This document shows, in pieces, positions 12,913-24,137 of a stretch of 64,000 nucleotides of DNA. A program made the position numbers and the translations under genes. The DNA comes from Hydractinia symbiolongicarpus. Lineage: Eukaryota > Cnidaria > Hydrozoa > Anthoathecata > Hydractiniidae. Every line of letters begins with the position of its first letter. Position 1 is the stretch's first letter. The notes below the pieces were generated by a model. That model made no database searches. It was not told the DNA's origin and saw only the letters and a list, made by a program, of their open reading frames with translations. The DNA lies in the NCBI RefSeq assembly GCF_029227915.1, contig NC_079877.1, positions 22,283,851 through 22,347,850 on the forward strand. The letters run 5' to 3'.

Positions 12913-14519
12913 GGTCTGGGTAAGAATTGTATAAGTTTGATGTTCAAAAAAACAACAACTGCACAAATTGCAAAGCATTGAGGAATCAATCGCCCAGCAG
13001 AAAATAACATTAGTAAAAATCCGTAAAAAAAAGGTATGAAATGAAAGTACTTTGAAAATGAAATACAAAAGGGAAGTACAAAAATATCACAAATTGTTTT
13101 TGTACTTCCTTGCTATTAGCATTAAATTCCTAATAAGTTTTTTTTAAGTAAATGTTTGTTTGCTTAAACCTAAACGAATGTTGCCAATTACGTATGACTA
13201 AACTCTGGTCGTTTAATATTTCTGGAGCATTCCGCTTCGTAATATTTTTCCAACAGGTTTGTGATACATTTTGAAGTTCCCTTAAAATGTACTTAAGAAA
13301 GAATATGGCAGGATTTAGGACTGAGCACAATAATAGTCAATTCTTTTTAAGAAATTATTTAATTTTAAATTTAAACTTTAAACCATACCATAAATGCTCA
13401 ATTAAGCGCCTGGAGTATATAATTTTGACTTTTAGGGTGGACGCTTATTTGGAGATGTGGTAAATCAAAGGGGGAGGAGCATAGTTAAAGAATCTCATTT
13501 GTGCGTTTTGTTAAAGCTTTTTTTTTTAAGAAACTATAGTAGTTGTAAAATGTAAAAACGTCAATGAAATAATGGCGATCTGCTCAGATAAAAAAATAGA
13601 CAAAACATTTTGACACAAAGTTTCATGCTGTAGCAGACAATTTTAAGAAAAGAGCTGTTTTTTAATAAATGTTTGTCTTTTTTATAAACTGAAGATTCAA
13701 AATGCACATTTGGCTCTTGTAATATATACCACTGACCGCCCCTGGGTGCTCATGGAAGAGGGGCTCTTATTTTAGATATTATGGTGGACGTTTATTCGAG
13801 ACGGGTCCTTTTTCGAGACTGGGCGCATAATTGGGAATTTTGTTAATTTTAGAAGACATTTTCCAGCACTTGATTTTGACGATGCAATGTTTTGTACTTC
13901 CTTGTGGAGTGCTGATGTAGGTGTTTAATCCATTCTTTGTTTCGCTCGGTAGTGTATGTAATTTGTTCAAAAAATACAATAATTATTTTCCACACATTCA
14001 AATTATATTTGACAGCATGACGTTTTTAATTAATAATTTTTGCTGAATTTGGTAAGACGAAAATTTATCAGATTTGTTCCATGATACTAGGAGAAAAATA
14101 TTTTTTACAAGAACCTACTTTCTTTTGTGACTTGCATAAATTTCTCCCAGCTTTACACTAATCCATTTTTTACTAATATAGGAACACTGTGCACAAATGG
14201 AACAACGCTCTCCTAACTGTCTTTAATTCAGTTGACCTAGCGAAAACTTAGTTAGATCCTCCCATTTCTCTTGTTGTTGCTGATTACTTACTTACTTTAT
14301 AAAAGAAGCTTTACATATGTAATCCTTGTTCGCTTTTATTAAATAACATCATCAATAACTTAACCGGGGATTCACATGCCTAATATTTTCCTTGTTTTTC
14401 TGATATTTAAACCCTATAGTGAGTTTATTATTTTAGCTGTAAACTCCCTAGTTATATAAACCTTTCAAGTGACTCCTATAGTTTAAAATATTTTAGAGTG
14501 TTTTCCTCATGATAATTGA
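12913..14519. repeat. Left palindrome arm, non-coding outer/middle part
   Basis: No gene supported. Mirrored at about 21140-22787. A short local inverted repeat (GGAAGTACAAAAA...TTTTTGTACTTCC, 13072-13109) is visible. The right arm has an extra segment of about 127 bp (22259-22386) that replaces about six bases of the left. Confidence 0.6.
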
Positions 14520-14542
14520 ACTTTCGAAAGTCCTCTATAAAA
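14520..14542 (+). promoter_or_regulatory. Core promoter of left-arm peptide gene
   Basis: Palindrome ACTTTCGAAAGT (14520-14531), four bases, then TATAAAA (14536-14542). A 5'-UTR exon probably runs from about 14565 to the donor after GCGAACAAG (about 14605), followed by a short intron ending in AG directly before the ATG. The same box and spacing occur in the paralogue at 521-543 and in the mirror copy. Confidence 0.65.
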
Positions 14543-14674
14543 GGTCTCCACTTATCCAGAAAAAGACAGTTCGATCTTTGACAGCAAAGAAATCAGGCGA
14601 ACAAGGTTAGTTTGTTTGATTAGATCATACTAATGATAATGATCACGTCACTTACAACTTACTTTTTATGTTAG

Positions 14675-15429
14675 ATGAAGCTGTTTCATTTGTTGTTGTT
14701 GGTTGGGCTTGTGGCAACTCTGGTTACAGGTAATACAAAATAAAGTCTTGAGCAGTATTGAGTTACCAAGTTTTATAGTCAGTAAAAAGTCAAGCCATTC
14801 GTTATTAAGTTAATTAAATTAATTAATTTGATTTAAGTTTCGGGAAGAGTAATAAATATTGAAGAAGATGCGAGTGAAGAATTAGTTTCTCAGAAGAACA
14901 ATGATGCAGATGCTGATTACGAAAATGAAGATTCTGAGGATTCAGATGAAAGTAACACCTTATCTGATGCGGATGAAGATTCGGAAGGAGTGGACAGTGA
15001 CGTAGCAGAACAGGATATTGGTAAACAAGGTAAAAAATGTGTTGATGTTTATTTAGAGAAATTTGTTCTTTCTTCTTAAACAAGGTCTATAACATGCACT
15101 AAGTGATGCTTACTTTGAGATAGCCGTAATAAATTCTTCTTGCAGATTCACGGTTACGTCGGCGTCCTCACAAACGCCGGCGAAGACGTCGTCGTCGTCG
15201 GCGAATCATCCGTCGACGATTTTACCCACGCCGACGAATACATAAACGACGAAAATCCCGACATCGACGAACTCACAGCCGACGATTGCACTCACATCGA
15301 CGAATCCCCCGGAATCGACGATTTAATAGGCGTCGATTGCATCCAAATCGACGAATCTTCCGAATTCGACGAATTCGCAAGCGTCGATTGCAGCCACTAA
15401 AAATCTTCCGAAAAAGAATTTATGGTTAG
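14675..15429 (+). CDS. Secreted acidic-pro / arginine-rich cationic peptide precursor (left arm)
   Basis: Three coding exons: 14675-14729, 14838-15029 and 15146-15429 (531 nt, 176 aa), both introns phase 1 with GT/AG ends. Exon 1 is a signal peptide (MKLFHLLLLLVGLVATLVTG). Exon 2 is acidic (for example NEDSEDSDESNTLSDADEDS). Exon 3 encodes 94 residues, of which 45 are arginine by my count, with one run of ten Arg and then RR pairs every four to six residues alternating with I, H, F, L and P. It ends KRIYG*, so C-terminal Gly could serve as an amide donor. A secreted acidic pro-part masking a cationic tail is the architecture of cnidarian arminins and other antimicrobial precursors; direct homology is not established. 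An AATAAA lies at about 15495. A protamine-like role is unlikely given the signal peptide. Confidence 0.8.
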
Positions 15430-15563
15430 ACAGTACTGTGATTTGTTAGTCAAGTGATTAACAATATGTTGTATTTTTTAGATAAAAAATGCAAAATAAA
15501 CCTGCCTAAAACAACTATCGAGTTTTGCTACGGAAGTTTCACCAGTTACGAGAAATCGAATGG

Positions 15564-15900
15564 TCAAAACCAACCCCTCTGCAGGGGTTGACCAAGAACC
15601 TTAGAGTTCTGCGGTGTAATATAGGGCTGAATAAACTGCAGAATTTGTTCTAAACAATCAAAGTCCATTCTCATTATGTCTTTGCAGGTTTTAGTATTCT
15701 CGACCATAAACTCCTGGGCGAGGTTGGCATGAAGTCCTTCTTTCTCCCTCTGTTGAATCCATTTTCTCGTAGGGCTTCGATTTCTTTCCTCCATTGTCAT
15801 CATCATCTAAAGCCAAGGCCAATAATATAAATGATGCAGCTTCTTTCTCCGCCACATTGAAAACAAAGAAAATGAATAAAAATCTTGGTATATTAGCCAA
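15564..15900 (-). pseudogene. PIF/Harbinger transposase N-terminal fragment (left arm)
   Basis: On the minus strand from about 15806: RKWIQQREKEGLHANLAQEF, VENTKTCKDIMRMDFDCLEQ and FIQPYITPQN. This matches the N-terminal helical part of HARBI1-like transposases (W..R..EGxxxNLxxEL...F.RMD...xxLLxxxxPxIxxxx). It then runs into unrelated sequence and stops. The mirror copy at 19759-20095 has AGA changed to TGA just before MDFDC, so the two copies have drifted. No catalytic DDE region is present in either arm. Confidence 0.55.
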
Positions 15901-17276
15901 ATGTTGGGCAGTGTTTTAAACGCCATGATTTTCTATACCCACCTGCATGTTGGCCAACATCTTGACTAACATTTTAAAACTTCGAACGCCTTCTCGAATC
16001 CTTTCTCGCACTTTCGAATGTTTCTGTTCGAAAGTATATGATGTATGTGGAATAACATGAATGAACATATTCATATGTTTATTAACATGTTGTCAATCTT
16101 TTTATAGCGTGTAGCAAATCGAACTAACATGTTGACTGAAATGTTGGCGAAAATATTGGCCAACACGTTGTCTCGATGTGCGGTTGATTTAATACACTTT
16201 AAAGGAGAGGCGAGCAAAAAACTTTTTTGTGGCAGCCAAAAAATAAATTTTAGGCGAGGTAGCAAAAGTTAAGGAACTTCTAAATCCAAAATCCAATAAA
16301 ATAACTACTATAACGACACACAAATAACTGTTTCATAAATAAATATCCATATTCCTTCTTAGCAACTTTTTCATTAAAAATTAGATCTTCAACTCAAGAT
16401 AACCAAGAATGTTTTACAGACAATCGTAGTGTCAGCGTTTTATAACCTTCGTTAATACTTCTCGGAACTTTATAAACATCTGTCACAGCCAATAATAATA
16501 TTTTTTTCGTAATTTGGTTCGCTTTTTTCACAACATACATCCAACTTCCAACGATGAAGTTAGTTTGTTGTGATGCGAGGGCGCCAATGATAAATACACA
16601 GACCGGAAACTTTCAACAACAAATCGAACGTGCAATATGGCAGTTTCAGCTTTGTTTACAAAACTTTATTTTTTATCTTTACTCATAAATTAGTTTACTA
16701 AGTTCAGTAATAAAAATAAAAATATTTTCGTCGCGTTATTCAACTAATAGCATTTTTGCTATTTTGATCTTTAACTTGTTTATTATTTTTAATAAAACAA
16801 TGTGATCGTCGAAGCATGGCCATCACAATGTAGAGAAAGATCTAATATTGTTTCAGAATATAACCACCAGTTTGGCAAATGTGTAAAAATACTGAACCAT
16901 AAAATGATTCAGCATTCAAGGATAAAAGTAGAACTGGTATTTTGTAACAAACCTCTTTTTTTAAAGTTGAAAGACGCTTATTGCAGTTACCAAGATAATG
17001 TTTCTTGTATATTTTAGTCGTGAGACAATACAATATGTTAGTACGTTTTCTTTTGCTGGAAAAAAATTCTTCCCGATAAAGGTCCGCCATTGTTAGTCGC
17101 ATAAATTAACGTATGACGCGTTCGCATAATCTGGCCATATATTTGCCAAAAATCACTCAACGATACCAGGGTATTTTTTCGTTGTCTTCTCTCATATCAA
17201 AAAGACAAAAAACCCTGGACACGAGGGTGATACCAATTAGAAAGCTGTGCCGTGCTGAGCCGGACTAATAAATTGC
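15901..17276. repeat. Left palindrome arm, inner non-coding part with ATGTTGGCCAACAT motifs
   Basis: No gene supported. From 15946 to 16170 there are repeated TGTTGGCCAACA-type palindromes and AACATGTTG motifs in both orientations. They are likely remnants of a MITE. Mirrored at about 18383-19758. Confidence 0.5.
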
Positions 17277-18462
17277 TCAGCATGCATCGGTTCGGTTCGA
17301 CCTGACAAAACAGTTTACAGGAGTCAAGCTGACCCCAGCCGTACCGAGCCGAGGCAAAATTACCCCACTAAAATTTTCAAGATGGTAGCTATATTTAACA
17401 ACAATATGCTTAATAAGAAGTTTTACTGTGCTATACACAAGTTTCAACACGTCTCGGAATTTAGTTTCATATAGTCGAGTCAAGCTGTGCCAAAGCGTGC
17501 AGCACAGCTCTTCTGTTCGGCAACTGGTTTTGTAAGCTGTGCCATGGCGAACTCCATAAAATTTTTGTTTGACACGGCACAGCTTATATAAGAACAATAT
17601 GATTTTTATTTCTGTTTTATTAGCTATAATGAGATTAACCGATCACAGAAAAGTGATGGGGAAATATTTACCGCTTAAATAAAAAACAGCAAATCTTTTT
17701 TGTTTAAAGCCATTTTTCACTTGATTTGATGCAACTAAATTTTACAAAAACTAAACAATTGTCAAGATTCTACGGGATATTCCAGACCAGCGGAACTGGT
17801 CTTTGAAATTATATCTAACATCATGGATTTTCAATCAGCAGCTGTGCCGCGGCTGTTCGCCCCTCCTTTAATGCTGTTGAGCCTTTTCTATCTCTGTTGC
17901 ATTGCTTTCTTATTTTGTATAATGGTTAAAAATAAAGTACTTAACCAAACTTTAGAGTTTTTGTTACAATTTTTCTTGCCCGTGGCACTTCTATTTCCCC
18001 ATCACTTTTCTGTGATCGGTTAATCTCATTATAGCTAATAAAACAGAAATAAAAATCATATTGTTCTTATATAAGCTGTGCCGTGTCAAACAAAAATTTT
18101 ATGGAGTTTGCCATGGCACAGCTTACAAAACCAGTTGCCGAACAGAAGAGCTGTGCCGCACGCTTTGGCACAGCTTGACTCGACTATATGAAACTAAATT
18201 CCGAGACGTGTTGAAACTTGTGTATAGCACAGTAAAACTTCTTATTAAGCATATTGTTGTTAAATATAGCTACCATCTTGAAAATTTTAGTGGGGTTAAT
18301 TTTGCCTCGGCTCGGTACGGCTGGGGTCAGCTTGACTCCTGTAAACTGTTTTGTCAGGTCGAACCGAACCGATGCATGCTGAGCAATTTATTAGTCCGGC
18401 TCAGCACGGCACAGCTTTCTAATTGGTATCACCCTCGTGTCCAGGGTTTTTTGTCTTTTTGA
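17277..18462. repeat. Palindrome centre with clustered AGCTGTGCC motifs
   Basis: The hinge region holds about eleven copies of AGCTGTGCC or its complement GGCACAGCT: five per arm (right arm near 18074, 18113, 18149, 18169 and 18404) plus one in the spacer near 17841. The spacer 17667-17991 is unique to the centre and has no convincing gene. The related GGCTCAGCACGG also occurs. Confidence 0.65.
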
Positions 18463-19758
18463 TATGAGAGAAGACAACGAAAAAATACCCTGGTATCGTT
18501 GAGTGATTTTTGGCAAATATATGGCCAGATTATGCGAACGCGTCATACGTTAATTTATGCGACTAACAATGGCGGACCTTTATCGGGAAGAATTTTTTTC
18601 CAGCAAAAGAAAACGTACTAACATATTGTATTGTCTCACGACTAAAATATACAAGAAACATTATCTTGGTAACTGCAATAAGCGTCTTTCAACTTTAAAA
18701 AAAGAGGTTTGTTACAAAATACCAGTTCTACTTTTATCCTTGAATGCTGAATCATTTTATGGTTCAGTATTTTTACACATTTGCCAAACTGGTGGTTATA
18801 TTCTGAAACAATATTAGATCTTTCTCTACATTGTGATGGCCATGCTTCGACGATCACATTGTTTTATTAAAAATAATAAACAAGTTAAAGATCAAAATAG
18901 CAAAAATGCTATTAGTTGAATAACGCGACGAAAATATTTTTATTTTTATTACTGAACTTAGTAAACTAATTTATGAGTAAAGATAAAAAATAAAGTTTTG
19001 TAAACAAAGCTGAAACTGCCATATTGCACGTTCGATTTGTTGTTGAAAGTTTCCGGTCTGTGTATTTATCATTGGCGCCCTCGCATCACAACAAACTAAC
19101 TTCATCGTTGGAAGTTGGATGTATGTTGTGAAAAAAGCGAACCAAATTACGAAAAAAATATTATTATTGGCTGTGACAGATGTTTATAAAGTTCCGAGAA
19201 GTATTAACGAAGGTTATAAAACGCTGACACTACGATTGTCTGTAAAACATTCTTGGTTATCTTGAGTTGAAGATCTAATTTTTAATGAAAAAGTTGCTAA
19301 GAAGGAATATGGATATTTATTTATGAAACAGTTATTTGTGTGTCGTTATAGTAGTTATTTTATTGGATTTTGGATTTAGAAGTTCCTTAACTTTTGCTAC
19401 CTCGCCTAAAATTTATTTTTTGGCTGCCACAAAAAAGTTTTTTGCTCGCCTCTCCTTTAAAGTGTATTAAATCAACCGCACATCGAGACAACGTGTTGGC
19501 CAATATTTTCGCCAACATTTCAGTCAACATGTTAGTTCGATTTGCTACACGCTATAAAAAGATTGACAACATGTTAATAAACATATGAATATGTTCATTC
19601 ATGTTATTCCACATACATCATATACTTTCGAACAGAAACATTCGAAAGTGCGAGAAAGGATTCGAGAAGGCGTTCGAAGTTTTAAAATGTTAGTCAAGAT
19701 GTTGGCCAACATGCAGGTGGGTATAGAAAATCATGGCGTTTAAAACACTGCCCAACAT

Positions 19759-20095
19759 TTGGCTAATATACCAAGATTTTTATTCATTTTCTTTGTTTTC
19801 AATGTGGCGGAGAAAGAAGCTGCATCATTTATATTATTGGCCTTGGCTTTAGATGATGATGACAATGGAGGAAAGAAATCGAAGCCCTACGAGAAAATGG
19901 ATTCAACAGAGGGAGAAAGAAGGACTTCATGCCAACCTCGCCCAGGAGTTTTTGGTCGAGAATACTAAAACCTGCAAAGACATAATGTGAATGGACTTTG
20001 ATTGTTTAGAACAAATTCTGCAGTTTATTCAGCCCTATATTACACCGCAGAACTCTAAGGTTCTTGGTCAACCCCTGCAGAGGGGTTGGTTTTGA
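19759..20095 (+). pseudogene. PIF/Harbinger transposase N-terminal fragment (right arm)
   Basis: Mirror copy of 15564-15900. The frame RKWIQQREKEGLHANLAQEF is retained, but the codon before MDFDC has become TGA, which splits the fragment. There is no downstream transposase. Confidence 0.5.
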
Positions 20096-20229
20096 CCATT
20101 CGATTTCTCGTAACTGGTGAAACTTCCGTAGCAAAACTCGATAGTTGTTTTAGGCAGGTTTATTTTGCATTTTTTATCTAAAAAATACAACATATTGTTA
20201 ATCACTTGACTAACAAATCACAGTACTGT

Positions 20230-20984
20230 CTAACCATAAATTCTTTTTCGGAAGATTTTTAGTGGCTGCAATCGACGCTTGCGAATTCGTCGAATTCGGA
20301 AGATTCGTCGATTTGGATGCAATCGACGCCTATTAAATCGTCGATTCCGGGGGATTCGTCGATGTGAGTGCAATCGTCGGCTGTGAGTTCGTCGATGTCG
20401 GGATTTTCGTCGTTTATGTATTCGTCGGCGTGGGTAAAATCGTCGACGGATGATTCGCCGACGACGACGACGTCTTCGCCGGCGTTTGTGAGGACGCCGA
20501 CGTAACCGTGAATCTGCAAGAAGAATTTATTACGGCTATCTCAAAGTAAGCATCACTTAGTGCATGTTATAGACCTTGTTTAAGAAGAAAGAACAAATTT
20601 CTCTAAATAAACATCAACACATTTTTTACCTTGTTTACCAATATCCTGTTCTGCTACGTCACTGTCCACTCCTTCCGAATCTTCATCCGCATCAGATAAG
20701 GTGTTACTTTCATCTGAATCCTCAGAATCTTCATTTTCGTAATCAGCATCTGCATCATTGTTCTTCTGAGAAACTAATTCTTCACTCGCATCTTCTTCAA
20801 TATTTATTACTCTTCCCGAAACTTAAATCAAATTAATTAATTTAATTAACTTAATAACGAATGGCTTGACTTTTTACTGACTATAAAACTTGGTAACTCA
20901 ATACTGCTCAAGACTTTATTTTGTATTACCTGTAACCAGAGTTGCCACAAGCCCAACCAACAACAACAAATGAAACAGCTTCAT
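20230..20984 (-). CDS. Secreted acidic-pro / arginine-rich cationic peptide precursor (right arm)
   Basis: Exact mirror of the left-arm gene: exons 20984-20930, 20821-20630 and 20513-20230, with the same signal peptide, acidic exon 2 and Arg-rich exon 3 ending KRIYG*. I found no difference between the two exon 3 copies by eye. Its promoter boxes lie at 21139-21117. The two genes are convergent across the palindrome centre (3' ends about 4.8 kb apart). A recent arm duplication or ongoing gene conversion would explain the identity; a copy-number increase of a defence peptide is plausible but inferred. Confidence 0.8.
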
Positions 20985-21116
20985 CTAACATAAAAAGTAA
21001 GTTGTAAGTGACGTGATCATTATCATTAGTATGATCTAATCAAACAAACTAACCTTGTTCGCCTGATTTCTTTGCTGTCAAAGATCGAACTGTCTTTTTC
21101 TGGATAAGTGGAGACC

Positions 21117-21139
21117 TTTTATAGAGGACTTTCGAAAGT
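21117..21139 (-). promoter_or_regulatory. Core promoter of right-arm peptide gene
   Basis: On the minus strand, ACTTTCGAAAGT (21139-21128) then TATAAAA (21123-21117), mirroring 14520-14542. Confidence 0.65.
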
Positions 21140-23905
21140 TCAATTATCATGAGGAAAACACTCTAAAATATTTTAAACTATAGGAGTCACTTGAAAGGTT
21201 TATATAACTAGGGAGTTTACAGCTAAAATAATAAACTCACTATAGGGTTTAAATATCAGAAAAACAAGGAAAATATTAGGCATGTGAATCCCCGGTTAAG
21301 TTATTGATGATGTTATTTAATAAAAGCGAACAAGGATTACATATGTAAAGCTTCTTTTATAAAGTAAGTAAGTAATCAGCAACAACAAGAGAAATGGGAG
21401 GATCTAACTAAGTTTTCGCTAGGTCAACTGAATTAAAGACAGTTAGGAGAGCGTTGTTCCATTTGTGCACAGTGTTCCTATATTAGTAAAAAATGGATTA
21501 GTGTGAAGCTGGGAGAAATTTATGCAAGTCACAAAAGAAAGTAGGTTCTTGTAAAAAATATTTTTCTCCTAGTATCATGGAACAAATCTGATAAATTTTC
21601 GTCTTACCAAATTCAGCAAAAATTATTAATTAAAAACGTCATGCTGTCAAATATAATTTGAATGTGTGGAAAATAATTATTGTATTTTTTGAACAAATTA
21701 CATACACTACCGAGCGAAACAAAGAATGGATTAAACACCTACATCAGCACTCCACAAGGAAGTACAAAACATTGCATCGTCAAAATCAAGTGCTGGAAAA
21801 TGTCTTCTAAAATTAACAAAATTCCCAATTATGCGCCCAGTCTCGAAAAAGGACCCGTCTCGAATAAACGTCCACCATAATATCTAAAATAAGAGCCCCT
21901 CTTCCATGGGCACCCAGGGGCGGTCAGTGGTATATATTACAAGAGCCAAATGTGCATTTTGAATCTTCAGTTTATAAAAAAGACTTTGTGTCAAAATGTT
22001 TTGTCTATTTTTTTATCTGAGCAGATCGCTATTATTTCATTGACGTTTTTATATTTTACAACTACTATAGTTTCTTAAAAATAAAGCTTTAACAAAACGC
22101 ACAAATGAGATTCTTTAACTATGCTCCTCCCCCTTTGATTTACCACATCTCCAAATTATATACTCCAGGCGCTTAATTGAGCATTTATGGTATGGTTTAA
22201 AGTTTAATTTTCAAATTAAATAATTTCTTAAAAAGAATTGACTATTTTTGTGCTCAGTCTACTTAAGGACCTACCAATGCAACTAGTAAGGGACAACAGT
22301 TCAGTTGCATGGTGCGCGATGTCTTTAACTTGTGAAAGATACAACAGTGCTCGTTGTGGTTCCTTGTACAAACACATTAGGTTGAAGTCCTGCCATATTC
22401 TTTCCTAAGTACATTTTAATGGAACTTCAAAATGTATCACAAACCTGTTGACAAAATATTACGAAACAGAATGCTTCATAAATATTACACGACCAGAGTT
22501 CCGTCATACATAAGTGGCAAAATTCATTTAGGTTTAAGCAAACAAATACTTAATTAAAAAAACTTATTAGGAATTTAATGCTAATAGCAAGGAAGTACAA
22601 AAACAATTTGTGATATTTTTGTACTTCCTTTTTGTACTTCATTTTCAAAGTAATTTCATTTCATACCTTTTTTTTTACGGATTTTTACTAATGTTATTTT
22701 CTGCTGGACGATTGACCTCCAATGCTTTGCAATTTGTGCAGTTGTTTTTTTTTTTAACTTAAAACTTGTATAATTCTTACCCAGACCTTAAGTAGCAGCT
22801 TGGTTTAAAATTGCTGACGTCGGCATTTTGGTCAATGGTATCATTTTATATGAGGAAATGCGATTTTAATATTTTTCTACAGGACACTGTTTTGTGGGTT
22901 GAAATTTTGTGTCTTTTAATCAATCTCAGTTAGCTTCCGGATAGCCAAAAATTATTTAGCATGGTGTCACGTCCGTTTCACGATGACTTTTCGGTTCTTT
23001 AAATACCCCTATCACCAGTTCCAAAGCCATATATTATCCGTTCTAAGCTTCTTCTTTTGCCACAGTTTTTGTTAGTCCGTGAAAGGTAAAACATGACAAT
23101 AGTATATAAAAAAAGTCTTATGAAGCTAATAAAAACATTTTGGAAATAACTCGTGGTCATTTCATATTGAGATATTAAGGTCAAAGCCCTTACAAAAGAG
23201 TATTAAATTTTCCATTTAAAAATGCTCATGTTCACCATTGTTGAAGTAGCAGGTGGCGGGAAATCCGGTTCAAAGTCGCAAACATTAGAAATTTCAAATT
23301 GTTTCCAAGGCTACAGCGTAAATAGATATTCTGTTTAATTTTTTTTTAATTTGTAAAAAAATGAAATTTAAATGTAAATAAAAGATAGAAAAAGTAGTCG
23401 AATTTGAAGGTATTGCTATAAACATATAGAAATTATGATTGATTAATTATAGGGGGGAGGGAAATCACCTACCTCTGACGAATAGAGTTAAATGTAAAAG
23501 TGAAAATGATGTTCTACACACCAAAAACTAGTCTGTCAATTTCTTAGGCCTTCAACCAGGCTATATACTTCGAGGTTTCTCTACATATAAGATTAAGGGT
23601 GGATTTCCACCAGTGCGAATCATTCTATCGCTCTAAAATTATACAAAATTTTAGTGCGACAGAAGTTCTACGCAGCAAGAAAGAGAGACGAAGAAAATCC
23701 CCATTTTTTGGGCTCGTCAAATTTATAGAGAAATAGAATTAAAAGGAGTGTATAATCCACTGCTTCAAGAAATGAAACTGCACAATAGAGAATTTTACTT
23801 TAGGTATCTAGTAAATTTTAGTTCCAAGTTTGCTTCCTTTTGATAGTTACGGAAAGCGTTTCTATTATTCTTTTCTTTGAAACTTTAATATTTTATTTCA
23901 CGCCA

Positions 23906-24137
23906 AACTGAAGCCGCATTGTATTGTCCAAACGGTTTTGTCGATAGCACAGACACGAATGCGGAGATTACGCCTGGGGAATGGGGAAGACAGGTGGGGC
24001 AGAACGAAGGATATCTTTATGACTTTTGTAATGTACGGGGCTCCCGGCCAGAAAGAAGTGCTACAGAAATGCAGGAAGCAATCAAGGACTTTGTGAATAG
24101 TGAAGGGGTGCTGTTGAATGGCAGTACCGACATGTAA
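23906..24137 (+). pseudogene. Harbinger transposase, C-terminal fragment
   Basis: Plus-strand frame QTEAALYCPNGFVDSTDTN...ITPGEWGRQV...SRPERSATEMQEAIKDFVNSEG. The YCPxGFVDtED...IPGxWR and AxxxRxxxxDFxNxEG blocks are those found at the end of HARBI1-like transposases. Upstream parts, including the DDE catalytic region, are gone; the element's left TIR lies only 300 bp away. Confidence 0.6.

Larger units (their letters stand above)
11690..23098. repeat. Giant palindrome (inverted repeat, 325 bp spacer)
   Basis: Left arm 11690-17666, right arm 17992-23098. Mirror positions add up to 35,658 near the centre and 35,659 from about 17350/18300 out to about 13700/21960. Inner arms (about 13320-17666) differ by only scattered single bases plus two deletions in the right arm (about 25 bp near 22150 and about 55 bp near 21985). 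Outer arms (11690-13320) are about 90% alike by eye. Each arm carries one peptide gene, one PIF/Harbinger fragment and repeated motifs. The outer left boundary falls six bases inside the start of the integrase-like ORF (ATGACA). Confidence 0.9.

Noticed and set aside
15140-15400. Acidic 86-residue open frame in the palindrome arm
   Set aside because: It is a shifted reading of the Arg-rich exon, and its start would be a TTG lying in the intron acceptor.
17823-18023. Hydrophobic 66-residue ORF in the palindrome spacer
   Set aside because: It runs from the spacer into the arm, has no promoter or homology signal, and its composition follows the AT-rich sequence.
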